NCBI GenBank assembly: GCA_006384855.1
Contig: VCJN01001086.1
Span: forward strand, 1-64,000
From: Tetraselmis striata
Lineage: Eukaryota; Chlorophyta; Chlorodendrophyceae; Chlorodendrales; Chlorodendraceae
Direction of reading: 5' to 3'
Length of the DNA: 64,000 nt
Part shown: positions 35,174 through 45,458 of the stretch, piece by piece
Layout of the letters: each line of letters begins with the position of its first letter
Numbering within the stretch: the stretch's first letter is position 1
The notes under the pieces: model-generated
Told to the model about the DNA's origin: nothing
What the model saw: only the letters and a program-made list of their open reading frames with translations
Databases searched by the model: none
Translations under genes and position numbers: made by a program

Positions 35174-35720
35174 TTCCTGTCCTGTCGGTGCCTCCACATC
35201 ACATTCGGCCTAGTGCCGCTATTGGAGTGGCCCGGGATGTTGTGATGGGAAGGGAGCTCTACGTTCGGCGGAAGGGGACGCGACCGAGCCGGCGGCGGAT
35301 TTGGCGCTGGGCGGAAAAGCGCGCGCTGGACACCGGCGTCTTACGTCGTTGATGGCCCGGTCGGCTCTCCATTCCCTACTTCATGAGCACTCCCTCCCTT
35401 CCTGTCATGTTGGCGCCTCCACATCACATTCGGCTCAGCGCCGCTATAGGAGTGGCCCGGGATGTTGTGCTGTGGAAGGCGTTCTGCGTTTGGCGGAAGG
35501 GGACGCGACCGAGCTGGCGGCGGATTTGGCGCTGGGTGGCCTGCGTCTGTTGCACGCCCGTGGCGCCCCGTTCTGGGTTGGACCCCCCCACTTCCGCTTC
35601 TTGCTGCGGGACCTCTACTTTGAAGTCCCTTTCCTATGTGCGCCTTACTTCACATCACATTCGGCCTAGTGCCGCTATTGGAGTGGCCCGGGATTGTGTG
35701 CTAGGGAGAGCGTCCCTACT
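35174..35720 (+). repeat. Three tandem 225-231 bp repeats
   Basis: The block CACATCACATTCGGC...GCCGCTAT-GGAGTGGCCCGG begins at 35,195, 35,420 and 35,651 (periods 225 and 231). Unit 2 aligns with unit 1 along most of its length (GCGGAAGGGGACGCGACCGAG); unit 3 is truncated. A fragment of the unit is found at 30,300 near the other end of the DDE transposon. Confidence 0.85.
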
Positions 35721-35845
35721 ACGTGGAGCGGCGGCTGGCTGGTGGCGATGCCTGGTCGGTGGCTGTCATGGCGGTTCCCGCCTCCTGTGGCCCGTAGCTG
35801 GATTTCCTTCTGGATTTCTGCATATGGATTTCTTGCATTTTGCAA

Positions 35846-37198
35846 CTACACCCCTGCACATAAGTTTGGGGTCCCTTTTCGGCAGTCTCAAGACTTCAGA
35901 AGTCTAGGGTACCTGAACGTAGGGCATATGAGATAAAAACCTGGAATCTCAGAGGGTTTTATAAAACCTGCATGAAGAGTGGCTCAAACCGAAGCTTAAA
36001 GACCTTTGACTGGGGAATCACGCTGCACTTGGTGCGTGGATGGGCGTCGCCTGCAACTGCACCAAAACCGGGGTCGGTATCACGCACACGCCGACGCGCG
36101 TGAATAGACAACCAAACGGCGGGATGGCCATGAACGCGTGAGGAAACACATTGGCGAGGGGCTCGGGTGCATTTGGTTGGGGTGCAGCCGTGTGGGCGGC
36201 GGCCAGTACATGTCGCGTTGCGATACTGGCATATGGCAAGAGTGTTGGCCACGCGCATCAACACCCCCTTGGCTTCAAAACGCTATAACTTCTCAGGGTT
36301 TGCTCAGAAAACCTTTTTAAAAATACCACGCGATTGCTCGTTCAAATCTGCGTCGAAAACAATCTTTCAAAATTAAAAATCGATTTTTGGGATCCCCGGA
36401 AAAATCCCCAAAGATGATCATCCAAGTTGCCCCTCACTGCCCCATGTACCCACCCATATCGGGCTCGTGGCTTTGCGCCAAGTGCGTGTCTAAGCCCCAT
36501 ACTCAGTTGCGCGAGAGAGTTATGTATGTGGATGACCACGGACCACCAACACTTGGCATGTGCCACCTCCTAGCGATACACACATCTACCAGCCAAAATG
36601 CCATTTTCCACAGCATTTTTCAAGGAATTTCATTTTAATCAAAATCCACGCCCCTACCGCGCCACCCCGCCCACGAAACAGTGCAACTGGCATTCCACCA
36701 CGCGCCCCCATAGTAGAGCATTGCCCTACACCAAGGGGGCCATCGAGCGCCGCCTCTCCTACGTGCGTTCGCCACAGAAACAGCAGCATTTTCACCCCAA
36801 AACTGCCCCCCACAGTGGCCAACTTGTCGTTGGGGTGTCAAGTCGTGCCTATACCGACATGCTTTCAGTGGCCTACACGCACGGTGTGTGCAACTTATGC
36901 CAAGGGCCGTATCCACCGAGTTTGGTGCGACGAGTGCCGCAATTTCCATAGGTTTGGACGGTTGGCGCAACCCACAACTTTCTGCGCCAACGCATCATGC
37001 ACTGATTTCGCGTTTTTGAAAGGGCGCCCACAAATGGTCGTGTTCTCGCGCGGGTGGGTATAAAGCGCACAATAGGCGTTCGCCCGAACTGTTCCCACTG
37101 TAGTTAGCATGTATGCACATGCAGCCGGCGTTATCCTCCCCCATGCATGCGCTTTGCGATCGAAAATGCAAAACCCGGACTTATGTGGAGGGGTGTAG
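35846..37198 (-). mobile_element. Non-autonomous DNA transposon, ~1.35 kb family, copy 2
   Basis: Left end CTACACCCCTGCACATAAGT, right end ACTTATGTGGAGGGGTGTAG: inverted ends of about 19 bp flanked by TA. It is homologous over its full length to 52,128-53,477 in opposite orientation and to the diverged copy at 5,714. No frame is conserved between copies in a way that suggests coding. The TA flanks would fit a Tc1/mariner-like system. Confidence 0.8.
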
Positions 37199-37726
37199 CA
37201 CGTGTAAACATTACTTTCAAATGCATGCGGCGCATGGATTTTTAATACATGACGGGGCTGGGCCACGGAACAATGATTTTTTTAAATACACATGGCCTTT
37301 TTATTTTTTTGCCCCCGGGACAGGTCCTCGTACGGATTCCTCGGCATAACAAGAACTGTAGACCGTATAATTTCAAAGGATGCCCTAATTATTACGCCGT
37401 TTTTTTCCGCCGTGTCGCAAACGCCGCGTAAAAAAATGCGCGGCCGGAGGCGCGCACCGTTTTTGTTGTTGCGCTGTGTGGCCACGGGGGGTACCCCTGT
37501 TAACAGCGCTGTATTCATGAGCACAGGACTGTACGACAATGAGTAAATGTATCACAGTCGCTATCTACAGTTTGTCGATAATCCCCCCACGCGCCAGAAC
37601 AGGTAGTCGCTACTACTCCAGGCGGCCGGCTTCATCAGAGCCCCTGCTGTTCTTGCTGCGCGGTCCTCGGTACAGGTACTCGTAGTGCTGGTGCAGTATC
37701 ACATACCTGTAGCGCTGCTGTAGCGG

Positions 37727-37736
37727 CTATATAAAG
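37727..37736 (+). promoter_or_regulatory. TATA box upstream of the 100-codon ORF
   Basis: CTATATAAAG in a GGCTATATAAAGACAG context, 140 bp before the ATG at 37,876. The equivalent site in copy A (near 28,150) has decayed to TAAAATATAG. Good consensus and spacing support a real promoter. Confidence 0.55.
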
Positions 37737-37875
37737 ACAGCGCGCGCTCGATATTATGCAGTATCTCACCTCCTCACCTACTCACCGGAATATCGTTAAC
37801 TCCACAGTTCATACTACGACTACGGCTCTCCAAGTCCACCTTCTAGGTTGAAGTCACAGGCTACAAGCGACAGCA

Positions 37876-38178
37876 ATGGATTCTATGGTGCCTTCCTTAA
37901 GCCTTCCCACTGTGTCAGGCCGCACCGTGTGCGCGAGAAGCAACGAAGACAGCAGCTCGGCTCTCGACTGGCAGGCCATGGACGGCGACGACCCGTCACC
38001 CTGCTCAGACAACAGTGTGCACTCTCTGGCGGAGCTCAGGAAGATGGGCCTCGAGATGCTCAACGCAATGTTTAGACAAGGAGCAACGCCGCATCGGCTC
38101 GCAAAGGCCGCGCGGGAGCTGAGCCAGATGCGCCCAGAATGCGTCCAGACTTACCGGGACCTAAGCTGGGCGCAGTGA
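37876..38178 (+). CDS. 100-residue protein of the 2.3 kb repeat, unknown function
   Basis: ATG 37,876 to TGA 38,178, 100 residues, preceded by a TATA box. The N-terminal half is Ser/Thr/Asp-rich and acidic (SNEDSSSALDWQAMDGDDPS). The C-terminal half is a predicted helical hairpin (LAELRKMGLEMLNAMFRQ and HRLAKAARELSQMRPE). There is no signal peptide, membrane segment or known motif. A homologous but broken copy exists at 28,311. The longer minus-strand frame over the same repeat is probably its shadow, although it too is partly kept in copy A. Confidence 0.5.
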   Translation: MDSMVPSLSLPTVSGRTVCARSNEDSSSALDWQAMDGDDPSPCSDNSVHSLAELRKMGLEMLNAMFRQGATPHRLAKAARELSQMRPECVQTYRDLSWAQ

Positions 38179-39595
38179 AGTAGATACGCACCGCGCCGCC
38201 GACCAAGCAACGGTCATGGCTATCCGTGAACAGTAGGGAGTCTAGGCCATCTCCGTATATATGTACCGTTATCAGAAATGGGCCCTGTATTAAGATGCAC
38301 AGCACGCAACGCTCTGCCGCAACCACACCAAACGTGCCGACTAATTTGTAAATGTATCTTGTGACCACGGCGCAGCCGAAATATCCCGGTGCGAAAACAG
38401 ATGCGATGGCGAAGCTCCTAAATGCCTGCCAGGGCCGGGCGCTGGGTGCGGCATACCACCGGAAATACTCGCGACGTTCGACCGCTTCATCATGTGTGCC
38501 AGCAGTTTCTAGCTCCGACGTGAATCGCCTAGGATTCCCGAGCCTTGCGCGCGGAAACCGCTGGCCTGGTCGCCGAGTACGTTGTTTAGAGCGGGCGCCA
38601 GTCATATGCGCACTCTAGCACAGTAGCAGCTTATTGCTTCGTATGGCTCACGGGCTTAGGTGAAAGGAGGGCCCGGATGAAGGGTCATTGCACCACCACC
38701 ATCTGGATTCTTGTTCTTGTCAGGTGCATCTACAGAAAGGCTGCTGGCGTAGAGCCTTGTACCTTGTACCGTCCCCACTAGTTTCGCTGAAAACTTCCGT
38801 TTAGACAGCATGGCAGATAAAGCCACAAAATGTCCACACTGCAATCAGCATAGCTGTGTGTCATGGTGTAAAATCTTGGACGGAGCACGTTACTGCTATT
38901 AGGCAGGCAATGGCCAGCTCGCCGTTAGCAACAACATGGCGTCGAATGTACCGGTCACTGCCTTTTACAAGTAATTGTACATTGCCAGCGGCAGTGGAGT
39001 AGACTGCGGGCGCCGTCATGTTCACATGCGATCCCGAACGCCCCCACTCCTCCCTCTCACCCCCATTGTAGACATGAAGCGTCTATCAGCACTTTGGCAG
39101 GTGCATGTCCACACTGGTGGCCTTGGGAAACCATGTTCAGTTGCCGGGGTCAGGGGCAGTGAAGTCTGGGCCCCTTTTGAGGTGGCATTGTCATCCAGAG
39201 GTGGCAAGAACATTGGTGTCCCCACAGCGGTGTACATCAGCAAACGATGCAGCAGCAACACCTATCCTTCCTAGCCCCTACATGGCACCACCGGCATGTA
39301 CAGACTACAGAGCCTCATGCACGATTGCACCAGTGAGACATCAGTGGCATATGCATCTCCCATCCCGTGCCGTCAAAGACGTAGGTAATATTCATGGTTT
39401 GGCAGCTGATATTTGCGATGCGGCTGCAGTCATAGACATAGCGATATCATCTCCCCGTGAGGTGGTGTACATCACTGAGGGTAGAGGTGCGTCGTAGCAT
39501 GACTTTTAAATGCGGCGCACGGATTTGAATACATGGCGGGGCTGGGCCACGGAACAATGATCTAATACAAATAGCATTTTTCGCCCTCCGGACAG

Positions 39596-40942
39596 GAATA
39601 CACGTGGCTTATTCTTGCAGAGGTCCCGGGTTGAAACTGTGCACTGTTTCAAGGGTCATGCATGTTATCCCCGCCCAACGATATTGAGAGCAAAGGCTGC
39701 ATGTTGACAACCCGCGACAGGATGAGTAGGTCCGGGGTTCCAAGTTCCACGTGTGGTGATTGATGTTCTGGATGCAGTAGTTGCACTGCATGCGTGGTAT
39801 CACAAACAGGCCGGGACGAGCGGAGCGGGGCAGGGAATTGGTAATGTCACGTTTGTGTATATACCAATATGCCATATATATGATGGCCACCGTGATGGCA
39901 GTGGCATTAATTAACATTGTGGTGCATGCTAAGATTGCTTTGTTACTCAACCCGGCCGTGGCAACAGTATCAAAACAATAGGTGGAGCTGCCGGCGTCAA
40001 CAAATACCTGCTTCAAGTGAATCACGTCAATGTCATCTCATATGTCACGTGCCAACTAGCCATCTCCGGGTTGCGGTTATACAGCGCATTATGCAGGGTT
40101 GACTGTGTTACAAACTATACATGCATGCATATTTTTGATATCGGCAACAAGCTAATGCAACCCACATCATGTAGCACCCTGCCATGTCGAATCGTCATCC
40201 ACCGCTCGGTCATTGTTCTCATCATTTTCCATATTGTATGTACAAAATAAACATCCCTGTTGCCCCGTGGACATAGTGACGCCGCTCTAAACTTTAATCA
40301 AGCGTAATGTGGCCACATAGAACTTGGGATCATGGCATCGCCTGCTGTACAAATGACAGACATTCACCCATCACCCCGCCATCACCCGGCGTGGCAGCAT
40401 GGGCTACTTTCTGAAGAGATCACGAGGCAATGTTTTGGAAACGGCCCAGGGGGGCGCTTACAGGGGTGTGTGGGAGATGTCAGGCCACTTAGTAAGAGTG
40501 GTGTCTGTGAACTGCGCGGAGCGGGTGGGCGGGAGATGCTGAAACAATTGGGTGTTGTGAGGAGCAGCCCTGGATGCCCCCGTAGTTTCTACCAAACCCA
40601 AATGAGTTCTAGACAGCCCCATGCACAGTCCCAGGTATGCTGGCAGGTGGATTCCCTCACGGATCCAACTACCAATTACTATCCATTTCCAATTCTTAGT
40701 CTTGGTCTTCTCTTGCCTCATCCTTATTCATTTGCAGAAAACCAGTGTGGCCCTGGCCCACAAGCCACTGTGACATTTATATATACAATTGTGTAACGTG
40801 TCCTGAGCTGTCATTATTATAATATTGTCCGAGTACCAGTACCGCAGGATGATGTACAGTAGTAACATTCGTCCTGCGAGGATTGGATCCAGAGATTTTG
40901 ATGTTTGTGCAGACAGGGAAACGACATTATAACGAGGGCGTT
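39596..40942. other. Intergenic, no supportable gene
   Basis: Short open frames only. One at 39,781-39,981 contains a hydrophobic segment (MMATVMAVALINIVVHA), too little to call a gene. A longer frame at 40,332-40,796 has no recognisable domain. Confidence 0.5.
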
Positions 40943-41010
40943 GTTTTCGCAGCTAGACAGCGTAGATTTTGCATCAAAATGTACGGGGTCGGCTGGGACC
41001 GAAAGATCCA
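40943..41010 (-). repeat. Split repeat B2
   Basis: 68 bp, identical to 41,567-41,634. It marks the 3' end of the element on the minus strand. Confidence 0.9.
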
Positions 41011-41370
41011 CGACTGGTACGGGGCCGCCAGACCGGATGGTGTCCGGAAAGGCGCCGCGCGTCCCGAGCCCCCGCCGGTGTTTGTAAATTACATGCCACC
41101 AGCGATCACGTGGCTCATCAGGACAGTACATTCCGCTATGCTGCTCTCGGCCTCTCATCACGGCTAAGATGTTAGGAAAGCCTGACTAATTGCTGCCGCA
41201 CCTGGGCTTATCGGACACGCAACACCCCTGTGGGATGACGTATATCAAAATGATATTCACTCCCCACCTCAGGTGCTTTCACAACTAACCAGACTATCCC
41301 TAATCTAAATCGAGCAGCATCCGGAAACGTACTACACAAGCGAATAATTGTCTCCGGGCGGGTGGGTGGG

Positions 41371-41569
41371 AGACAATATAGTCGGGTGCCTTCCAACAAC
41401 TGAAGGCGCCCCCGGTCCGCGGCCGCCCTTTATACTCGGTTAAAGGGCGCCGTCGGACCGGCGCCGGCCGGTACTGGCGTACCGGGCCGGCAGGGTCGTC
41501 ACTTAACCCTGACGGCGCTGCGAAAACCAGGGTTTCCTAGGTCGTTCCTCTCAAGGAAACCCTACAGTT
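41371..41569 (-). repeat. Split repeat A2
   Basis: 199 bp, identical to 46,599-46,797. It contains several small palindromes (GGGTTTCCT / AGGAAACCC; GGCGCCG / CGGCGCC). Confidence 0.93.
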
Positions 41570-41634
41570 TTCGCAGCTAGACAGCGTAGATTTTGCATCA
41601 AAATGTACGGGGTCGGCTGGGACCGAAAGATCCA
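41567..41634 (-). repeat. Split repeat B1
   Basis: 68 bp, abutting A2 with a 3-bp overlap (GTT); identical to 40,943-41,010. Confidence 0.9.
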
Positions 41635-41780
41635 ACAGATGAAAGAACAGTGGCCGGTCTGGCGGGGCCCGTACACGGATATAAGTAAGCCAAATCACAT
41701 AGTGGATTACATTCAGTCAGGTACAGATGTAGGAATGGGGCATTACCGGTACGGTACAAAAAATGCCACTAGAACGGGAC

Positions 41781-43133
41781 CTAAGTTGCTTCCCGGGAGG
41801 AATTCGAGTCAGTGTCGGATGGTGAATCGTCATCGTCCCCATCGTCCCGTTCGTCCTCTTCGGCAAGTGACAGGATCGCTCGCGACACGGAAAGAACGTG
41901 CTCTTCATCCAGCCCCATATAGCGGAGCTGAGCAGAGGTTGACTTCCAGCCACCATGCTGGCCCCATATTGCGAACGGGATGTCTGCGTTAGCGGCGGCG
42001 GAAGCGCCGCCACTTCGGCTGGACTGGGTGCCGAATCGGGACAGGAAAGCAGTTTCAGTCATCGCAGGGGTGAGCAGCGGGCCCAACCACCGTGCGAGGT
42101 AGCGTCTGAATGTGGGGTACTCAATAGGGGAGAATGAGGGGACCATCCCTAGCTCGCCCTTGTGCCGAAGGACTGTGCCGCTGAACCCCGGGAACACTGG
42201 CAGGGTGGGTGTTGCCCAGCGGATCATGACTGCCTGGTACCGTCGCAGGAGTCCATATACACACACCACGGCGCCGTGCATCTTGGCGACCCGCACCTTG
42301 CCACACAGGCGGTGCTGGTCGTTCTTGCGCTTCACGAAGCGGAATTCCAGGTAAGTCGGGAGGAAGGAGACGTCCTCCCACCGGAGGACTCGGAGGTCGC
42401 TGTAGCGGCAGAAGCCGGCAAAACTGACGGCTGCGGCGACTGCTACTATCCAGGAACAAATACCTGAGTCGTCCTTGCAGCGAAGGCGGACCAGCTTCGC
42501 GATGTCAGACCATGCGAAGGGCTCCTTGGCGTTCTTCACGGCGAGCCCTAGGGTGCGCTTGGCTGCTGCCCGGACAGAGGTGCAACACGGGGACAAGGTA
42601 GGACTGGGATGCATATTCAGCCGATGCATCTGCGAAATAGCCGCAGACGCAGACCTGATCACTGAATAGCTGCTGGTAGAACGGGCGTCCAACCGAGCTT
42701 GTAAAAACATAGCCACCACAATCGGGGCTGCTGGCATCGGGCACATGGGAGGTGTCCGAGCCTCGCAGAACATCACAAAGCGATTCCATATGTAGGCATA
42801 GCCACGATTAGAGCCAGCAGCCCACTGTTGCGGAGCTGAAGAGATCAAAGCATTAAACAGAGATGTGCCGGCCGCATCCGAGGGAGCCACCGGGTTACAC
42901 GGCCAGGCGGATGTACACCCACGGGTGATGGCTGACTCATGGGCCGTGACTGTCACACCACTGCGGGTGGAGGCAGCGGTGGTGTGCTGGGGTGCGCCGC
43001 GCGCTGGGCCGGCAGTCGATGCGCAGAGCAAGGACGCGCCAGTTTCTGGAGCAGCTCGGGCGGCTGTTACCACCGCCCTCGCCAGAACTGAATAGCTCCT
43101 CGCCGCTGTCGAGCATGACCCAATCGACCACAC
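41781..43133 (-). CDS. Tyrosine recombinase of the DIRS-order element
   Basis: About 450 codons on the minus strand, overlapping the end of the RT frame in another register, as is usual in DIRS-order elements. The N-terminal helical part (SNRGYAYIWNRFVMFCEA, a SAM-like core-binding fold) is followed by the catalytic domain. The conserved C-terminal block is SSRSGGASAAANADIPFAI, WGQHGGWKS and a Tyr in RYMGL, giving the Arg, His/Trp and nucleophilic Tyr positions of tyrosine recombinases. It would integrate the circular DNA intermediate in the nucleus without making a target duplication. The start codon is unclear because the frame overlaps the upstream one. Confidence 0.82.
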   Translation of the reverse strand: MWSIGSCSTAARSYSVLARAVVTAARAAPETGASLLCASTAGPARGAPQHTTAASTRSGVTVTAHESAITRGCTSAWPCNPVAPSDAAGTSLFNALISSAPQQWAAGSNRGYAYIWNRFVMFCEARTPPMCPMPAAPIVVAMFLQARLDARSTSSYSVIRSASAAISQMHRLNMHPSPTLSPCCTSVRAAAKRTLGLAVKNAKEPFAWSDIAKLVRLRCKDDSGICSWIVAVAAAVSFAGFCRYSDLRVLRWEDVSFLPTYLEFRFVKRKNDQHRLCGKVRVAKMHGAVVCVYGLLRRYQAVMIRWATPTLPVFPGFSGTVLRHKGELGMVPSFSPIEYPTFRRYLARWLGPLLTPAMTETAFLSRFGTQSSRSGGASAAANADIPFAIWGQHGGWKSTSAQLRYMGLDEEHVLSVSRAILSLAEEDERDDGDDDDSPSDTDSNSSREAT

Positions 43134-45003
43134 AGTCAGCCAGGTGCCTACCGTCAGGAGCTACTAAAGTCCACCAGGACTGACTAGGCCATAGCGGTAC
43201 TATGACTGTAGCGACTGCGCGGTCAGCTTTCAGCTTGCGCACAACTCGGCCAATGCAGCTAAACGGAGCGTTAATCCAATTATTCACACTACCACCCCAG
43301 AAATGGTTGAAAGCATCGACTCCTTCGCATCCTGGGCACCAGAACCGTGAGTAGAATCTCGGTACTTGATGGTTTAGGTCGGATGCGAACCGGTCGACAT
43401 GGTGGATGCCCCACTTCAGGCTGAGGCGCCGGAAAAACTTGGGCAGCAGTTGCCAGTCATCTTTGTCTAGCATCTTGGAAATCTCATCGGAGTCCGAATT
43501 CTCATCCCGGGACGCCCACACAATAGAGAGAGATGCTCCCAGGGAGAGACACAAGAGGTAGACTTGTTGAGCGACAGAGTTCAGCGACAGACTCGAGCGA
43601 GAGCCGTGCTGGCAAACCGGTAGCATACTTTTGTTATCTACCTGGACTTGCACTCGTCTGCCTGCGATCAGATGTGACAGGGACTTCAAAACGAAGAGCA
43701 GACCACGAGTCTCACGGTGTGTCGAGGACTCGACGCGTTCCCACGGAAGGAAGAAGCCGTGAGCTTTCGCGACGGGGTCTGAGCTGCCATCAGTCGGTCT
43801 GGCTAAACCGCCCCAGCCGATGCCTGAAGCATCACACTCCAGAAAAACGGACAGTTTGCTGTCCAGGTCAGGTACGATGCGCCCAGTAAACTGCTGCCTA
43901 GACACTCGGGCCCAGAACCGTAGCTCTTCACGGGATTCCTCAGAGAGGGCAACGTGGTGACCCCACTGCTCTGCTTGCGCAATGTTGGCATACAGACCTC
44001 TAGAGAAGAGGCGAGAAACTGGGCCCAATGCTAGCCCCATGGAAATCAATTTCCCAGTACAGCTGGCCAAGAACTTGACTTTGTGGCGCTTGCGGTGGCC
44101 ATGCAGTAGGGACTGGATGTCAAGCTGAAGGGCATCCCATCGCTTCTGAGGCGCAGAGAAGGTGCCGGCCACGGTGTCCAGGTCAAACCCCAGGTGGGTG
44201 ATGGTGGAGCTAGGGCGTAGACTGGATTTTTTGAAGTTGATGTTGACATGGGCGCGCTCAACATCGGCCAGCACTCGCTGAGTCGTTAAATGCGCCTTTC
44301 TGACAGAGCTAGAGATGAACAACCAGTCATCCAGATAGCAGAGCATCCTGATGCCCTTACTGCGCCAGTGTCGCACCAGGACTCCCATAACTTTAGAAAA
44401 GCAGCGAGGGGCATCAGACAGCCCGAAGCATAGAACTCGCCAGGTGTAGAATCTTCCTCTCCATTCAAACCCGCTGTAAGGCGCAGCTGAGTCATGGAGG
44501 CGGACATGGTAGTAGCCCTGGGTCAGGTCCATGCTGGTCAGCATGTCGCCGGGATTCACCAGGTCTGACAGCTTAGATAACGACTCCATCCTGAAGGGAG
44601 TGTAAACCAAGTGTTTGTTGACATGCCGCTGATCGCAGATCAGCCTGAGTCCACCATGGGGTTTGGGGACCACACCCAAAGGATTCAGCACCACAGGGCG
44701 CACAGGTTCCTCTCTGATATGGCCCAGCGGCAATAACAGAGCGATCTGCCCATTAATGAAATCGGGGTGCTGCAGCGCGGAAGGGTGATTTGGCAGGTGG
44801 CTGGGTGGTGCCGGACCATCAGCCCAGTTCATACGGTAGCCATGCCTGACCCAGTCTCTGACCTGACTGTCTCTGACTGAATCAGTAATGCTGTCCCAAA
44901 ATTGCCAGCCATCGCGGATAACACCAGCTGATTCCACAGGGGAATTGACGTCCAGAGCTGGCTCATGAGGGAGCTCAAAATTAGCCGACGATAAAACTGT
45001 CAC
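42937..45003 (-). CDS. Reverse transcriptase-RNase H of the DIRS-order element
   Basis: A 688-codon open frame. RT blocks: GVVPKPHGGLRLICDQRHVN, LTSMDLTQGYYHVRL (catalytic Asp), RVLCFGLSDAPRCFSKV and MLCYLDDWLF with the YLDD box. RNase H follows: LECDASGIGWGG, ESSTHRETRGLLF and QVDNKSMLPV. The product copies element RNA into DNA. It lies between Gag and the recombinase on the same strand. The first in-frame ATG is well inside the frame, so expression through the upstream frame or an alternative start is likely. Confidence 0.88.
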   Translation of the reverse strand: MTVLSSANFELPHEPALDVNSPVESAGVIRDGWQFWDSITDSVRDSQVRDWVRHGYRMNWADGPAPPSHLPNHPSALQHPDFINGQIALLLPLGHIREEPVRPVVLNPLGVVPKPHGGLRLICDQRHVNKHLVYTPFRMESLSKLSDLVNPGDMLTSMDLTQGYYHVRLHDSAAPYSGFEWRGRFYTWRVLCFGLSDAPRCFSKVMGVLVRHWRSKGIRMLCYLDDWLFISSSVRKAHLTTQRVLADVERAHVNINFKKSSLRPSSTITHLGFDLDTVAGTFSAPQKRWDALQLDIQSLLHGHRKRHKVKFLASCTGKLISMGLALGPVSRLFSRGLYANIAQAEQWGHHVALSEESREELRFWARVSRQQFTGRIVPDLDSKLSVFLECDASGIGWGGLARPTDGSSDPVAKAHGFFLPWERVESSTHRETRGLLFVLKSLSHLIAGRRVQVQVDNKSMLPVCQHGSRSSLSLNSVAQQVYLLCLSLGASLSIVWASRDENSDSDEISKMLDKDDWQLLPKFFRRLSLKWGIHHVDRFASDLNHQVPRFYSRFWCPGCEGVDAFNHFWGGSVNNWINAPFSCIGRVVRKLKADRAVATVIVPLWPSQSWWTLVAPDGRHLADCVVDWVMLDSGEELFSSGEGGGNSRPSCSRNWRVLALRIDCRPSARRTPAHHRCLHPQWCDSHGP

Positions 45004-45458
45004 AAAATGCCAACGCCACAGACAGCATCATAGTGGTCAGCAAGCAGCTTGGATGACTGCTGCATGAATCAAACAGTGAGTTTGAAGTCACAATCGTCTG
45101 AAACTGAAAATAACAGAATTTTCAAAATAAATATCGCTCCGACACCACGAGAGATATGAATCGTCACACAGGGTGTGCCGATCTTCACACGAATGCATCA
45201 TCAGCCAACTTAGTGAAAGTTGGGGGGACAACTGCCAGGGGCAGCAAAGAGTCGCAGGGAACATCATGTACATTACATACGAGGTATCTCTCGAGGATAC
45301 ACCATCTAACAGGTGACTCTCCCGGAGGAGATCAGAGCTGCGATAACACGAGCCTGAGCTCAGCTCCCGGAGGAGGGCTAACAGCTGCCCGGAGGCCTAA
45401 CTGCAGCTACACGAACACCATCACTGGCCAGGCCAGGAGGATTGCAGACTCCGCAGCT

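Larger units (their letters stand above)
30101..35845. mobile_element. DDE DNA transposon with two convergent gene sets (family uncertain)
   Basis: The interval is bounded on the left by the exact end of repeat copy A and on the right by the 1.35 kb element at 35,846. It carries a plus-strand transposase-type gene (30,662-33,330) and a minus-strand gene (34,681-33,347), meeting tail to tail. The right flank is a 225-231 bp tandem repeat. A ~45 bp piece of that repeat (GGACACCGGCGTCTTAC) also lies at 30,300 in direct orientation. I found no clear terminal inverted repeats, so the ends are set by the neighbours and are approximate. Confidence 0.5.
37227..39595 (+). repeat. ~2.3 kb dispersed repeat, copy B, flanked by ~95 bp direct repeats
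   Basis: Body 37,326-39,510 matches copy A at 27,663-30,100. A terminal segment R (TGCGGCGCA ... GGCTGGGCCACGGAACAATGAT ... GGACAGG) stands at both ends, 37,227-37,325 and 39,511-39,595, in direct orientation. The body carries a TATA box and an intact 100-codon ORF. The structure could be a tandem-array remnant (one full unit plus the start of the next) or a small element with short terminal direct repeats. Confidence 0.65.

Noticed and set aside
38072-38605. 177-codon minus-strand frame in repeat copy B
   Set aside because: Antisense to the 100-codon ORF and its promoter region; only partly kept in copy A and without a recognisable domain.
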